From Woeseiaceae bacterium (GTDB lineage Bacteria; Pseudomonadota; Gammaproteobacteria; Steroidobacterales; Woeseiaceae), in the NCBI GenBank assembly GCA_021773115.1, contig JAJFKS010000006.1, forward strand, positions 1 to 64,000: a stretch of DNA of 64,000 nucleotides, given 5' to 3'. The notes below the pieces were generated by a model that saw nothing but the letters and a program-made list of their open reading frames with translations, ran no database searches and was not told the origin of the DNA. The position numbers were made by a program, and so were the translations under genes. Shown piece after piece: positions 1-7,523 of the stretch (its first letter is position 1; each line of letters starts with the position of its first letter).

Positions 1-60
1 TTGAACGGGGCTTGGGAATCGTAGAAAACGACTCTACGATTTCTCTACGTTGATAAAACG

Positions 61-93
61 AAGGGCCTACCGACATCGGTAAACCCTTGTTTT
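61..93. terminator. Bidirectional hairpin outside the left island end, probably the original tRNA-Arg terminator
   Basis: The arms AAGGG/CCCTT and TACCGA/TCGGTA (61-88) form a long stem interrupted only by a CC/AA mismatch. Minus-strand transcription meets CGTTTTATC after the hairpin, and plus-strand transcription meets GTTTTAATT. Before integration this hairpin would have stood directly downstream of tRNA-Arg, so it is probably the ancestral tRNA terminator now separated from its gene by the island. Bases 1-60 hold nothing else I can identify. Confidence 0.6.
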
Positions 94-141
94 AATTGGC
101 GCGCCCGGAGAGATTCGAACTCCCGACCGCTCGGTTCGTAG
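94..141. repeat. Left attachment site, duplicated 3' half of tRNA-Arg
   Basis: These 48 bp are identical to 25944-25991 inside the intact tRNA-Arg gene. The match starts three bases outside the encoded CCA and stops in the anticodon loop, after which the sequences diverge completely. It is not a functional tRNA because the 5' half is missing. Bases 142-306 contain no gene that I can support. Confidence 0.93.
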
Positions 142-306
142 TTAGCTCACTTGACAGTAAGTTATTGTAATCATTGAAGTGTCGTTGGGGCGCTCGTTGC
201 ATCAATTGCCCTACTCTGCACAACGACGCACAACCGAACAACGCAAATCTCCCGCAAATCCGTCGGGTTTCACTTCAATCATTTGACTTGACTGATTAAG
301 CGACGG

Positions 307-516
307 CTAAAGACTGCAACCCTGTAGTTTTACTATTTTATTTTTCAGGCCAACGTCGACCGACTCCGCCATCACACCGTCGAGCTCCTTTAGTTGCTTC
401 GACACGTTGTATGAACAATACGTCCCCTTATCTTCGAGGGTATATACGAAGTCGGCAGCCAACACGCTGGTTGGAAGGACTACACAAATTGAAATTACAG
501 CGAGCAAGTGCTTCAT
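307..516 (-). CDS. Small secreted protein resembling a degenerate heavy-metal-associated domain
   Basis: A 69-residue protein with a clear signal peptide (residues 1-20, ending VLA-AD). The rest is spaced like the first half of a MerP-type heavy-metal-associated fold: a beta strand, then Cys34-Ser-Tyr-Asn37 where CxxC is expected, a helix ending in LDGV, and a second strand. The second metal ligand is therefore an Asn and the final beta-alpha-beta part is missing. The downstream of the two ATGs was chosen because a GGGAGA site lies at the better distance. It is the last gene of the second MerR-controlled operon. It may be a decayed copy of the protein at 3898-4215 or a specialised chaperone; I cannot tell which. 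Confidence 0.5.
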   Translation of the reverse strand: MKHLLAVISICVVLPTSVLAADFVYTLEDKGTYCSYNVSKQLKELDGVMAESVDVGLKNKIVKLQGCSL

Positions 517-552
517 TGTCATTCTCCCGTTGCTCGATTCTGTCTGAATCGG

Positions 553-960
553 CTAGGCTGAATGTTCATCCTGGTCGATACCTTCAATAATGGGACAACC
601 CTCGTCGCTCGCAATGCAAAGGTTGAGAAGAAGCTGGAGTTCGCCCCGCAATAATTTCAGGTCGCACAAATGTTCCTCCACCTCACCGAGCTTGCGTTGA
701 GTCAGGACGCGCACTTCGTCACGCGCATGTTGTGGGTTCTCGCGCATTGACAGCAAATCACCAATTTCTTTTAGGCTGAACTGCATTTTCTGCGCACGTT
801 TGATAAACCGAAGTCGCGAAATATCGCGCTCGTTGTAAACACGAACGCCAGAAGCCATACGATGCACCACCGGTAGCAAACTGATTTTTTCGTAGTAGCG
901 CAAGGTGTCGGCACTCATTCCGAGTAGCGTGGTCACTGCGCCGATGCGGTATTCTTTCAT
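553..960 (-). CDS. MerR-family metal-responsive regulator (CueR/CadR-like)
   Basis: About 135 residues when started at MKEYRIG; the longer frame adds an unlikely leader. It has the MerR winged helix (RIGAVTTLLG, then TLRYYEK), a dimerisation helix, and a C-terminal metal loop with Cys-x6-Cys (CIASDEGC followed by PII). The dimer-helix position that is Cys in PbrR, ZntR and MerR is Ala here, within NPQHARDEV, as in the CueR-type branch with Ser at that place. The regulator closes the operon started by the palindromic promoter near 4265 and is its most likely controller. The metal cannot be read from sequence; copper, silver, gold or mercury are all possible. Confidence 0.85.
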   Translation of the reverse strand: MKEYRIGAVTTLLGMSADTLRYYEKISLLPVVHRMASGVRVYNERDISRLRFIKRAQKMQFSLKEIGDLLSMRENPQHARDEVRVLTQRKLGEVEEHLCDLKLLRGELQLLLNLCIASDEGCPIIEGIDQDEHSA

Positions 961-998
961 GTGTCCTATCTCACGATAATGCTCTAACACCTGTAATC

Positions 999-1376
999 TT
1001 AATGGTGATTAATCAGATTGTTCCAGAGCGGATAAGATCCAGTGAACATCAACGCGACCCCCGCTAACACTTCAAGGGATTTTTGTGCGTGCCGCAGTCG
1101 GATAAGCAACTTGAGCCAGCTCATGCCCAATGCCGCGGCAACACCGAGGGCGGCATGCGCAACCATCAGTCCTGCTATGAAGGTACCGGTCAATACATTA
1201 GCTTGATTACGCGTAGGGCTCTTGGTCACGAAGGCCAGGGCTACGGGAACGGAATCCAGCGATACCGGATTAAGGCTAAACACGAAACCCACTAGGAAAC
1301 CGAGCCCGACACCGGCCAGGCTGGCCTCTTGCAGGGTCAGCCGGAGCGATTCCAGGTCAATTCCGAACAACGCCAC
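999..1376 (-). CDS. Half-length CcdA/DsbD-like membrane protein lacking the redox cysteine
   Basis: A 125-residue protein with three to four hydrophobic segments. The first (GLGFLVGFVFSLNP) and the following PVALAF stretch resemble the start of the CcdA/DsbD electron-conducting domain. Family members run about 220 residues and carry a Cys after the SxxP motif; here that Cys is absent and only the first half of the domain is present. Translation starts with a GTG that overlaps the stop of the preceding 36-codon frame (TAGTG), indicating translational coupling. The neighbouring thioredoxin-like gene suggests a thiol-linked role, but with no Cys in the membrane segments a classical electron relay is unlikely. 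Confidence 0.6.
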   Translation of the reverse strand: MALFGIDLESLRLTLQEASLAGVGLGFLVGFVFSLNPVSLDSVPVALAFVTKSPTRNQANVLTGTFIAGLMVAHAALGVAAALGMSWLKLLIRLRHAQKSLEVLAGVALMFTGSYPLWNNLINHH

Positions 1377-1486
1377 TAGATCCGCTCGACCTCGATATTA
1401 GTCGCATGACGTGGCGTACGCCTATCCGGTGTTACTGCAAAAAGATCGACCGTGATAGGCCTTTTTCGTCGCAGCGGCATGCTCAT
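1376..1486 (-). CDS. 36-residue coupled micro-ORF
   Basis: This short frame starts with an ATG overlapping the thioredoxin-like stop codon (ATGA) and ends with a TAG overlapping the next GTG start (TAGTG). The product is strongly basic at its N-terminus (MSMPLRRKRP) and has no hydrophobic segment. It is too short to match a family by eye. Overlapping coupling on both sides argues that ribosomes cross it. Alternatively it is a relic of a longer gene or only a translational bridge. Confidence 0.35.
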   Translation of the reverse strand: MSMPLRRKRPITVDLFAVTPDRRTPRHATNIEVERI

Positions 1487-1758
1487 GTGGTCTGTGCCTT
1501 GATCCGCTCTTCCAAGACTTGACGCAACGCGCGCGTGCTTGGATGAGTTCGGAACGCCAACTCGCCATCGATTGCAATTGCCGGCAGCGACAACACACCG
1601 AGTGCGACGGCGTAATCCAATTCGTCCAGGACATTTATCTCGCGCCACTCGATACGCTCGGCACCCAACTCGTCAACGAGCAATTGCAGTACCGGCCGGA
1701 TGCGTCCACATTTAGCGCATCCCGGGGAAGAGAATACTTCAACCTTGATCGGATCCAC
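1483..1758 (-). CDS. Small thioredoxin-like protein with CAKC active site
   Basis: Started at the GTG preceded by AGAGGTGA, the product has 91 residues without a signal peptide. It shows a thioredoxin fold: strand VEVFSS, active site PGCAKCG (Cys14, Cys17), helix, then LSLPAIAIDGE carrying the cis-proline strand. It resembles the minimal glutaredoxin-like group rather than full thioredoxins. It is probably a cytoplasmic thiol-disulfide donor for the metal-handling operon. A longer in-frame start at 1815 is possible but has no convincing ribosome site and overlaps the upstream frame. Confidence 0.75.
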   Translation of the reverse strand: MDPIKVEVFSSPGCAKCGRIRPVLQLLVDELGAERIEWREINVLDELDYAVALGVLSLPAIAIDGELAFRTHPSTRALRQVLEERIKAQTT

Positions 1759-2077
1759 GGTCACCTCTTGATACTTCGTCGGGTTCACGCCAACGGTAAG
1801 AGGGCCACCTGCCACAAGCTTTCATCAACGCTACGACAACCTCCAATTGTAGTTCATGGTGCTCGGCCAATACTGAAAAGCGATGTTTGAGCTGATCGCG
1901 GTACTCGCGAACCACGTCACTTTCGTTACAGTAATGTCCCGTATTAATCTGCACCTTGATCCGGCTATTTTGCTGATCAGTGACTGATATAACGCAGATT
2001 TCAAGCGGCGCCGGAACAGTGGAAGTCGATTCAAGGCTTCCCTGCCGGCCGCCACATTTCCACCCGATTGCCGGCAA
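1739..2077 (-). CDS. Unrecognised frame with a RaiA/HPF-like central stretch
   Basis: An open frame of up to 112 codons from a TTG overlapping the end of the NHL gene. Only the middle looks protein-like: a strand RIKVQINTGH, a helix ending LKHRFSVLAEH, then a strand LQLEVVVA. That order resembles the first half of ribosome hibernation factors (RaiA/HPF). The remainder is Arg/Trp-rich and unlike the family, so this may be a truncated or frameshifted remnant. No good ribosome site is visible. Treat as doubtful. Confidence 0.3.
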   Translation of the reverse strand: MPAIGWKCGGRQGSLESTSTVPAPLEICVISVTDQQNSRIKVQINTGHYCNESDVVREYRDQLKHRFSVLAEHHELQLEVVVALMKACGRWPSYRWREPDEVSRGDRGSDQG

Positions 2078-2975
2078 AATTGGCGCTCCACACGGTTCCG
2101 TCAGCGTCCACGGCCAGCGCTATCTCGGAATGACCGGGGCCCTGCGCAAGGGTACCGAAGGCGGTCAGAAACGAGCCCTCGGCCGTGAATTTCTGGATGC
2201 GGTCGTTGTAGAAGTCGGCAACATAGACAGTTCCGTCGGCGCCAACGGCTATCGAGGTGGCAGTGGCAAACCAGCCCTTGAAGGGGCCGAAGATATTCGC
2301 ACCAAAGGGCCCGCCCCATTTGCGGATAAATTCCCCGGCAGGGCCAAACTGTTGAACACGATCGTTATAACCATCGGCGACATAGAAGCCGCCGTCGGCT
2401 GCAATTGCGACGTCGGTGGGATAGTTGAAATCACCGGCACCGATGCCGGTGCCATTCCAACTCTTTAGCACATTGCCGTCCGGGGTGAGATGGACGACGC
2501 GTTGGGCGTAGGTGTCGGCAACCAGGAGCGTGCCGTTCGCACGTATGGCTACGCCGCCGGGGCTGTTCAACCCGTCTTCGGCCGCAATGGCTCGACGGTA
2601 TTCGCCGTCCAGCGTGAAGACGTGGATCACGTCCTTGAAATAGTCAGGAACATAGAGCCTGTCACCGGCGATGGCCATGTTCATCGGGCGACCGAGCACT
2701 TTGTTGCCGAAAGCCCGCTTGAACGTGCCTTGCTTGTCGAAGACCTGGATACGGTTGTTGCGCGCGTCGGCGACGAATACCGCATCGGCGGTTATCGCGA
2801 TACCGGTGGAGTCGTTGAACTGGGCTGGGCCATTGCCTTTTTCGCCCCAGTGCTGAGCCAGTTCGTACGGCGGTTCCTGATTCCAGTTGACCGCACCGCC
2901 TGCCCAAACGAGTATGGCGACCAGTATCAGGATAGCGACGGCACTGTAGCCCAACCATTTACCGAGTTTAAGCAT
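2031..2975 (-). CDS. Membrane-anchored NHL-repeat beta-propeller protein
   Basis: A 314-residue protein with an N-terminal signal-anchor (about residues 9-28, YSAVAILILVAILVWAGG) followed by five or six NHL repeats. Each repeat carries the pattern G(V/I)A(I/V)...VFVAD/YVAD...NRIQ/DRVQxF (for example VFVADARNNRIQVF and YVADFYNDRIQKF). It should fold as a periplasmic beta-propeller that binds a ligand or partner; no catalytic residues can be assigned. It follows the outer-membrane protein gene by 15 bp in the second metal operon, which points to an envelope role, perhaps as scaffold or chaperone. Confidence 0.8.
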   Translation of the reverse strand: MLKLGKWLGYSAVAILILVAILVWAGGAVNWNQEPPYELAQHWGEKGNGPAQFNDSTGIAITADAVFVADARNNRIQVFDKQGTFKRAFGNKVLGRPMNMAIAGDRLYVPDYFKDVIHVFTLDGEYRRAIAAEDGLNSPGGVAIRANGTLLVADTYAQRVVHLTPDGNVLKSWNGTGIGAGDFNYPTDVAIAADGGFYVADGYNDRVQQFGPAGEFIRKWGGPFGANIFGPFKGWFATATSIAVGADGTVYVADFYNDRIQKFTAEGSFLTAFGTLAQGPGHSEIALAVDADGTVWSANFAGNRVEMWRPAGKP

Positions 2976-2990
2976 GTTCTATCTCCGAGA

Positions 2991-3908
2991 CTAGAAGTTG
3001 CGACGAAACCCGACGCGCACGATGTAATCGTCCTCAATCGCGTTACCGTTCGGGTTGCTCGACACGGGCAACTGCACGGTACCCTCGACGATCCAACTCC
3101 GGGTAACGTATTGCAAGCCTGGTGCCAGCAGCCATTGGGTACCACCGGAGTTTGCGTCGGTACCACTACCTATCTCGTCGCGCTCGCGGCGGATGAGATT
3201 GGATTCGAGCAGGCCGTAGACGAAACCAGGCGTGCCGGGCACGCCCTTCAGGCTGCGTGGCCAGATTCGGTATTGCAGCGAGGCGTCGAAACGCGTCTCG
3301 TCGCCCAGTGCGAAGCCATCGTGGCGCCCGTTTTCGCGATAGAGCACTTGTGCATCCACCTGGTACTGGAGCGTCTGATAGGTGGTTACTACGCCCGCGA
3401 CGCCGTCCCAGGCGCCATCGCCCGCCTGCAGCGGTCGCGGCAGCTCGCCGAGGCTATCGCGGTCATTATCATCGCCAGTGGGCGCAGTGACGCCGAACAC
3501 CGGTGATACGCGGAAGGTGCCGCCGGTGAAATCGTTCTGGTAAAGCGTGTAGCGGCCGAACAGCGAAATGTCGCCGAAGCCGTCGGTGTCACGCTCGGCC
3601 CGGCCGAACGGCAGGGTGACATCCAGTTCTTTGTCGAAGAAATAGGGGACCGCGCCAAATACCGCGAACTTTGACGTCACGCCATAACCCAGCACATTGC
3701 CCAGGGCCTGCACCGAGACGTCGCGATCCATAGGCCCGTCGTCGGAGCGCTGCCGCAGTACAAGCTGCTCGCGCCAGACGTATTGACCTTTGGCCACCGG
3801 CAGGGCGGTGTTGAAGGTGTTGGGTGCGGCGTACACAGTGGCCGAGTTGGTCAGCAGCAGAGCGCTAACCAGCATCGTCGGGATAACAGAATAGATATTA
3901 TTGCGAAT
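2991..3908 (-). CDS. Outer-membrane transporter-like protein (phenol MetA-type beta-barrel family)
   Basis: The protein has a signal peptide ending VYAA, then alternating amphipathic strands with aromatic girdles and a C-terminal Phe (VGFRRNF), typical of an outer-membrane barrel. The overall pattern, including FGRYTLYQ and VTAPTGDD, fits the MetA-like 'transporter' family often found beside metal-resistance genes. The first ATG (3875) gives a signal peptide without basic residues. An in-frame ATT at 3908 lies behind a perfect AGGAGG and adds an Arg, so I prefer it. The gene's start overlaps the end of the metal-binding protein gene. The substrate is unknown. Confidence 0.75.
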   Translation of the reverse strand: MRNNIYSVIPTMLVSALLLTNSATVYAAPNTFNTALPVAKGQYVWREQLVLRQRSDDGPMDRDVSVQALGNVLGYGVTSKFAVFGAVPYFFDKELDVTLPFGRAERDTDGFGDISLFGRYTLYQNDFTGGTFRVSPVFGVTAPTGDDNDRDSLGELPRPLQAGDGAWDGVAGVVTTYQTLQYQVDAQVLYRENGRHDGFALGDETRFDASLQYRIWPRSLKGVPGTPGFVYGLLESNLIRRERDEIGSGTDANSGGTQWLLAPGLQYVTRSWIVEGTVQLPVSSNPNGNAIEDDYIVRVGFRRNF

Positions 3909-4215
3909 CTCGACCTCCTGATCCGCCTTCGGCCTCGGCGTAGGATCGCAGCGTGAAGCCAGCCTCTTTGACTGCCTGACGCGCCTGCTCCTCGGTGAGC
4001 GTCTTGCCCTCTTGCAGGGTCACGCGCACCACACTGTCGCCGATGTCGATCTCAATATCGGTGACGCCGTCAACCTTGTTGAGACGTTTCTCGATACCGA
4101 AGGCGCAGAAGGGGCAGGCCAAGCCATCCACACCCAGTACGTATTGATTGTCGGCAGCCAGCGCAGCAATACTGAACATCAGAACTGCCAACAGCAGGGA
4201 TAGTCTTGTAAACAT
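3898..4215 (-). CDS. Periplasmic heavy-metal-associated protein (MerP-like)
   Basis: Started at MFTRLS (105 residues), it has a signal peptide cleaved near ALA-AD and one heavy-metal-associated domain with motif GLACPFC (Cys34, Cys37), LNKVDGV and a final helix-strand. The family binds soft metal ions between the two Cys and hands them to a transporter. It is the first gene of an operon preceded by a MerR-type promoter. The CPFC loop differs from the CATC loop of the merP at 11459, so the two proteins probably serve different metals or partners. A Gly/Ser-rich tail ends the protein. Confidence 0.88.
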   Translation of the reverse strand: MFTRLSLLLAVLMFSIAALAADNQYVLGVDGLACPFCAFGIEKRLNKVDGVTDIEIDIGDSVVRVTLQEGKTLTEEQARQAVKEAGFTLRSYAEAEGGSGGRDSQ

Positions 4216-4247
4216 GACGAAGCCTCTCGCTTGGAATGTACAATTGC

Positions 4248-4278
4248 AGCTTAATACCTGGAGCGTACTCCAGGTCAA
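4248..4278 (-). promoter_or_regulatory. MerR-type promoter and operator of the second metal operon
   Basis: On the minus strand a -35 TTGACC (4273-4278) and a -10 TAAGCT (4248-4253) are separated by 19 bp. The palindrome ACCTGGAG/CTCCAGGT (4256-4275) sits between them. Over-long spacers filled by a dyad are the hallmark of MerR-family activation by DNA distortion. The dyad differs from the CCGTAC/GTACGG dyads of the mer promoters in this island, so a different regulator, most simply the one at 553-960, should bind here. Confidence 0.82.
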
Positions 4279-4424
4279 GCACTGGGTGGGATCACCGACA
4301 ATGTAGGTACATTTGACCAGAATCAGACGGCCGGAATTTGGAGTAAATTCGCCTTGCGTCGCTCACGGGACATTCCGCTATTCCTAACAGTCTAGCTGTC
4401 CGCCATCGAACACGGAAAAAAGAC

Positions 4425-5774
4425 TTACAACATTGATCCCAGGTCGGATCCCACCGATGGATAAGCACTGACCATTCTCTTTAAATCCGCTGTCTTCATG
4501 CCGGACTTGATGGCCAGCCCAAAGATATTAATGAGTTCGGCATACTCGGGCCCGAACAGGTGTGCACCCAATATCTCATCCGTTTGATTGTCGATAAGCA
4601 CTTTCACGGCAGCGCAATCCTCGCCAACTCGCATGTTCGAGTACCAGTCACCCGTGTCGGTGAACTTCGAGCGAAAGTCGATGCCGAGCTCTTTCGCCTC
4701 CGCCTCGAGCATTCCAACACGCGTAAGCTCCGGTATGGTAAAAACGGCGGTCGGAACACCACGATAGTCAGCCGTCTTGCTGTTGCCCTTCAACATGTTT
4801 GAGGCCGCAATCTTGCCTTCATGGAAGGATATCGGCGTCAGTGGCCAACCTTCTGTATCGCTCGCATCGCCGGCTGCGTACACCGATGGGTTGGAAACGC
4901 TTTGCAGATATTCGTTCACCCTTACGCCTCGATCACTGAACTCTACGTTGGCCGCTTCGAGGTTCAGACGGTCAAGTGCGGCGACACGCCCGGCGCCGTG
5001 CACCACCAGGTCCGTACTCCAGGTTCGTTCATCGCCGTCCTTAATTGCCGATACCTCAAACCCGTCATCGACCTTTGTGATCGATTGAACATCTGTTTGC
5101 GGACAAAACTGAACTCCAATGCTTTCCGTTCGCTGCACAAGTTTGTCAACCAGGTCGGGATCGAACGCCGATAGCGGACGCGCACCGTGGTCAAGAATGC
5201 AAACGTCACTCCCTGCGCGTGCTGCGATGTGTGCGAATTCGAAAGATATGAACCCGCCGCCGACGAACAGGATTCTTTTCGGTAGTGCTTCCAGTTCGAG
5301 GAACTGCGTGCTGTCAATCATATGCTCGGCGCCTGGCACCTGGACGTCTCGCGGGCGGGCGCCTGTCGCTATCAGCGCGTACCGAGTCTCGAGCAACGAA
5401 CTACCTACTTCAATACTGTTGGGGTTAATGAAACGCGCAGATCCATGAAAGGTCTCTATTCCATTCTTTTTCAAGCCGCCTTCAACGCGATCCGGCATCC
5501 TGTCCGTGAAGGTCCGTTTGAAGGCCATCAGATCGGCCCAGTTGATGCGCAAGCCGTCAGCCTCTACCCCTTTGCCGCGCATGAGATTCACGGCATCCAC
5601 CAGCTCGGCACCGCGACGTAGCATTTTCTTCGGGTCGCACCCGCGCAGCGCACAGGTTCCCCCGTAAGGCAGTTCATCAATGACGGCCACCTGCCAGCCC
5701 GCCGATGCGCATCGATTTGCGGCAGACGTGGCCGCGGTGCCTGCACCAATAACAACAAGGTCGATTTTTTTCAT
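4425..5774 (-). CDS. Pyridine nucleotide-disulfide oxidoreductase, glutathione reductase/MerA-like family
   Basis: A 449-residue flavoenzyme with FAD-binding VIGAGTAATSAA, the redox disulfide GGTCALRGC (Cys41, Cys46), an NAD(P)-binding GGGFISFEFA segment and the second FAD motif VYAAGDA. The dimerisation domain ends in YPSVGSD where classical members have HPT/HPE; thus the His-Glu pair used to reduce disulfides is missing. It also lacks MerA's C-terminal CC pair. It lies 25 bp downstream of the DUF2063 gene at the end of the mer operon and probably reduces a thiol or metal substrate there. The substrate is not known. Confidence 0.85.
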   Translation of the reverse strand: MKKIDLVVIGAGTAATSAANRCASAGWQVAVIDELPYGGTCALRGCDPKKMLRRGAELVDAVNLMRGKGVEADGLRINWADLMAFKRTFTDRMPDRVEGGLKKNGIETFHGSARFINPNSIEVGSSLLETRYALIATGARPRDVQVPGAEHMIDSTQFLELEALPKRILFVGGGFISFEFAHIAARAGSDVCILDHGARPLSAFDPDLVDKLVQRTESIGVQFCPQTDVQSITKVDDGFEVSAIKDGDERTWSTDLVVHGAGRVAALDRLNLEAANVEFSDRGVRVNEYLQSVSNPSVYAAGDASDTEGWPLTPISFHEGKIAASNMLKGNSKTADYRGVPTAVFTIPELTRVGMLEAEAKELGIDFRSKFTDTGDWYSNMRVGEDCAAVKVLIDNQTDEILGAHLFGPEYAELINIFGLAIKSGMKTADLKRMVSAYPSVGSDLGSML

Positions 5775-5799
5775 CGCTCGTATCTCCTTACGCTTAGTT

Positions 5800-6600
5800 T
5801 CAGTAACGTGGGTCGTCCGCTAACGATTTGTCTTTTTCAATTGACGCAATCCAGCCATGGGCTAGCGCCCGGTGCAGTGTGGCCGCAATCCGTTGCGGCA
5901 CGGTGGCTGAATCGAATTCCTCCGCCAACCGTTCACTCGCCACGGCCAATTCAGGTTCCCGGGCGATGACACTAATTACGGCATAGTTGTCACTATCTAC
6001 TTCGGCCAACATGGGTCTGTATCGCTCGCCGCGCCAGAGGGCAATGTTGTGTACCGGTGAGGCGTCCAACTCAACGTGCTCACCTTTTGCCAGCCACACT
6101 CGATCGGCATTGCTGCCAAGCGCTAGCAAGGTGAGCGTGGGCATTAACCGGATCTGAAGCGATGGCCAGTCCTCTGGCGTAAATACCTGCAATCGGTGTG
6201 GATCGGCGGCGTTAGCATCTGGCCCATCAAAAACGTTCAGCGCCGCCCACTCGATAGCGGCGAGATCACCCAGCATCACAGATTTTTCTACATGCAACCA
6301 GTCGGCAAACTGATGTCCAAACTCGCGGAGACTCGGCGCGCTCGATGGACTAGCCAAAGCATAATCACCGGCACAACGTGCGAAGTTTTTCTTGCCGAGT
6401 ATTTTCTCGGTCACTGGAAAGTCGTGCGCAAGTGCGGCTTCGAGTCGAATGAAGTACGCGTTGCGATACACGTCAAGCCTGTCGTTGGCACTTGTGCAAC
6501 CGACTGATCGAACCTGCCCCGCCAAAACCTCCTCATGGTGCCCGCGATACAGGAACTCACGAAATTGCGTTTGGAATTGACTGAGGCGTGCTGAACTCAT
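5800..6600 (-). CDS. DUF2063 protein, HvfC/BufC-type partner of a DUF692 enzyme
   Basis: A 266-residue protein whose N-terminal 100 residues (FREFLYRG, then RLDVYRNAYFIRLEAAL and a DFP motif) match the DUF2063 domain. In Hvf and bufferin clusters this protein forms a complex with the DUF692 enzyme and presents the precursor peptide for Cys modification. Its start overlaps the DUF692 stop (ATGA), so the two are co-translated, as in known RiPP clusters. The C-terminal half is less conserved. Its presence in a mercury operon is unusual. Confidence 0.85.
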   Translation of the reverse strand: MSSARLSQFQTQFREFLYRGHHEEVLAGQVRSVGCTSANDRLDVYRNAYFIRLEAALAHDFPVTEKILGKKNFARCAGDYALASPSSAPSLREFGHQFADWLHVEKSVMLGDLAAIEWAALNVFDGPDANAADPHRLQVFTPEDWPSLQIRLMPTLTLLALGSNADRVWLAKGEHVELDASPVHNIALWRGERYRPMLAEVDSDNYAVISVIAREPELAVASERLAEEFDSATVPQRIAATLHRALAHGWIASIEKDKSLADDPRY

Positions 6601-7436
6601 GATGCAATCGCGACGGAGCGCCGACGGACGTGGTCGACCTCTTCGAGCAGCTCAGCCAACGGCGGAATATGATCGTCACGCTCAATACAGACTGGCACCG
6701 GCCCAAACCGGGCGCGTGCGGCGTCGTACAGCTGCCAGACATCTTTCGACACAGGGTGATCGTGCGTGTCGATCTTGAGGGTCTTATGTGTGCTATGGCC
6801 CGCAAGATGATGTTGTGCAACCCGCTCTGCTGGTATGGCGTTGAGGTAGGTCATGGGATCAAAGCCATGGTTATGCGCGCTGACAACAATGTTGTTCAGG
6901 TCGAGCAGCAACAAGCAGTCGGCGCGTTCGGCGACAGCAACGAGAAACTCCCACTCCGTCATGCCGCTCCAATCGAATTCGGCATAGCTCGACAGGTTTT
7001 CAATCAAGATTTGTCGGCCAAGCGCGTCTTGCACCTGGGCAATGCGATCCGCCACGTGCGCGATCACGTCTTCAGCATACGGCAGCGGCAGCAGATCGTG
7101 CAGGTGATGACCGCCGTGGCGCGTCCAACACAGGTGGTCCGAGACCGACAGCGGCTCGAAGCGATCGATGAGCGCATTTAGCGCCTTGAGATAGTTCTTG
7201 TCGAGTGGATCGGTACCACCAAGGTTCATCGACACACCATGAAAGGCGACGGCGTAGTGGCTTCTTACGTCGTCCAGGACCGCTAGCGGTTGACCACCGG
7301 GCACCATGAAATTTTCGGTAATGAGTTCCAGCCAGTCGACCCGGATCTCGCCGCGCCGCGCGTCCGCATACATCGGCGGTCGCAAGCCCAGTCCGATCTC
7401 CGCGACGACTATTTCCTTGTTGATGGCAATGCTCAT
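6597..7436 (-). CDS. DUF692 iron-dependent RiPP maturase, MbnB/HvfB/BufB family
   Basis: A 279-residue TIM-barrel-type protein of the DUF692 family. The motifs expected to hold the iron cluster are in order: FHGVSMNLGG, SDHLCW, IENLSSY, LLDLNN, HNHG, HLAGHS and DTHDHPV. Family members use Fe and O2 to convert Cys residues of a precursor into oxazolone/thioamide (methanobactin) or thiooxazole (bufferins). Here the gene lies downstream of merB and overlaps the DUF2063 gene. The only Cys-rich precursor-like sequence in the operon is the C-terminal tail of the MerC-like protein two genes upstream. Target and product are inferred. Confidence 0.88.
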   Translation of the reverse strand: MSIAINKEIVVAEIGLGLRPPMYADARRGEIRVDWLELITENFMVPGGQPLAVLDDVRSHYAVAFHGVSMNLGGTDPLDKNYLKALNALIDRFEPLSVSDHLCWTRHGGHHLHDLLPLPYAEDVIAHVADRIAQVQDALGRQILIENLSSYAEFDWSGMTEWEFLVAVAERADCLLLLDLNNIVVSAHNHGFDPMTYLNAIPAERVAQHHLAGHSTHKTLKIDTHDHPVSKDVWQLYDAARARFGPVPVCIERDDHIPPLAELLEEVDHVRRRSVAIAS

Positions 7437-7523
7437 TGACGAGTGCGGGCCCGTCGCTTGCCGCTTGCGCCAATGTTCTGAGGTTTGTCTGTCACAGTCG
7501 ATCTTGCCTTGGTTGCCACATCG

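Noticed and set aside
97..141. Second tRNA-Arg gene
   Set aside because: Only the 3' half is present; it is the attachment-site duplicate.
1376..1648. 90-codon minus-strand frame over the thioredoxin-like gene
   Set aside because: Its first half is another frame of the CAKC protein; only the last 36 codons after the overlapping ATG are kept as a possible micro-ORF.
2490..3506. 338-codon plus-strand frame
   Set aside because: Lies antisense to the NHL and outer-membrane protein genes, which have clear domains, a signal peptide and ribosome sites; a long shadow caused by high G+C third positions.
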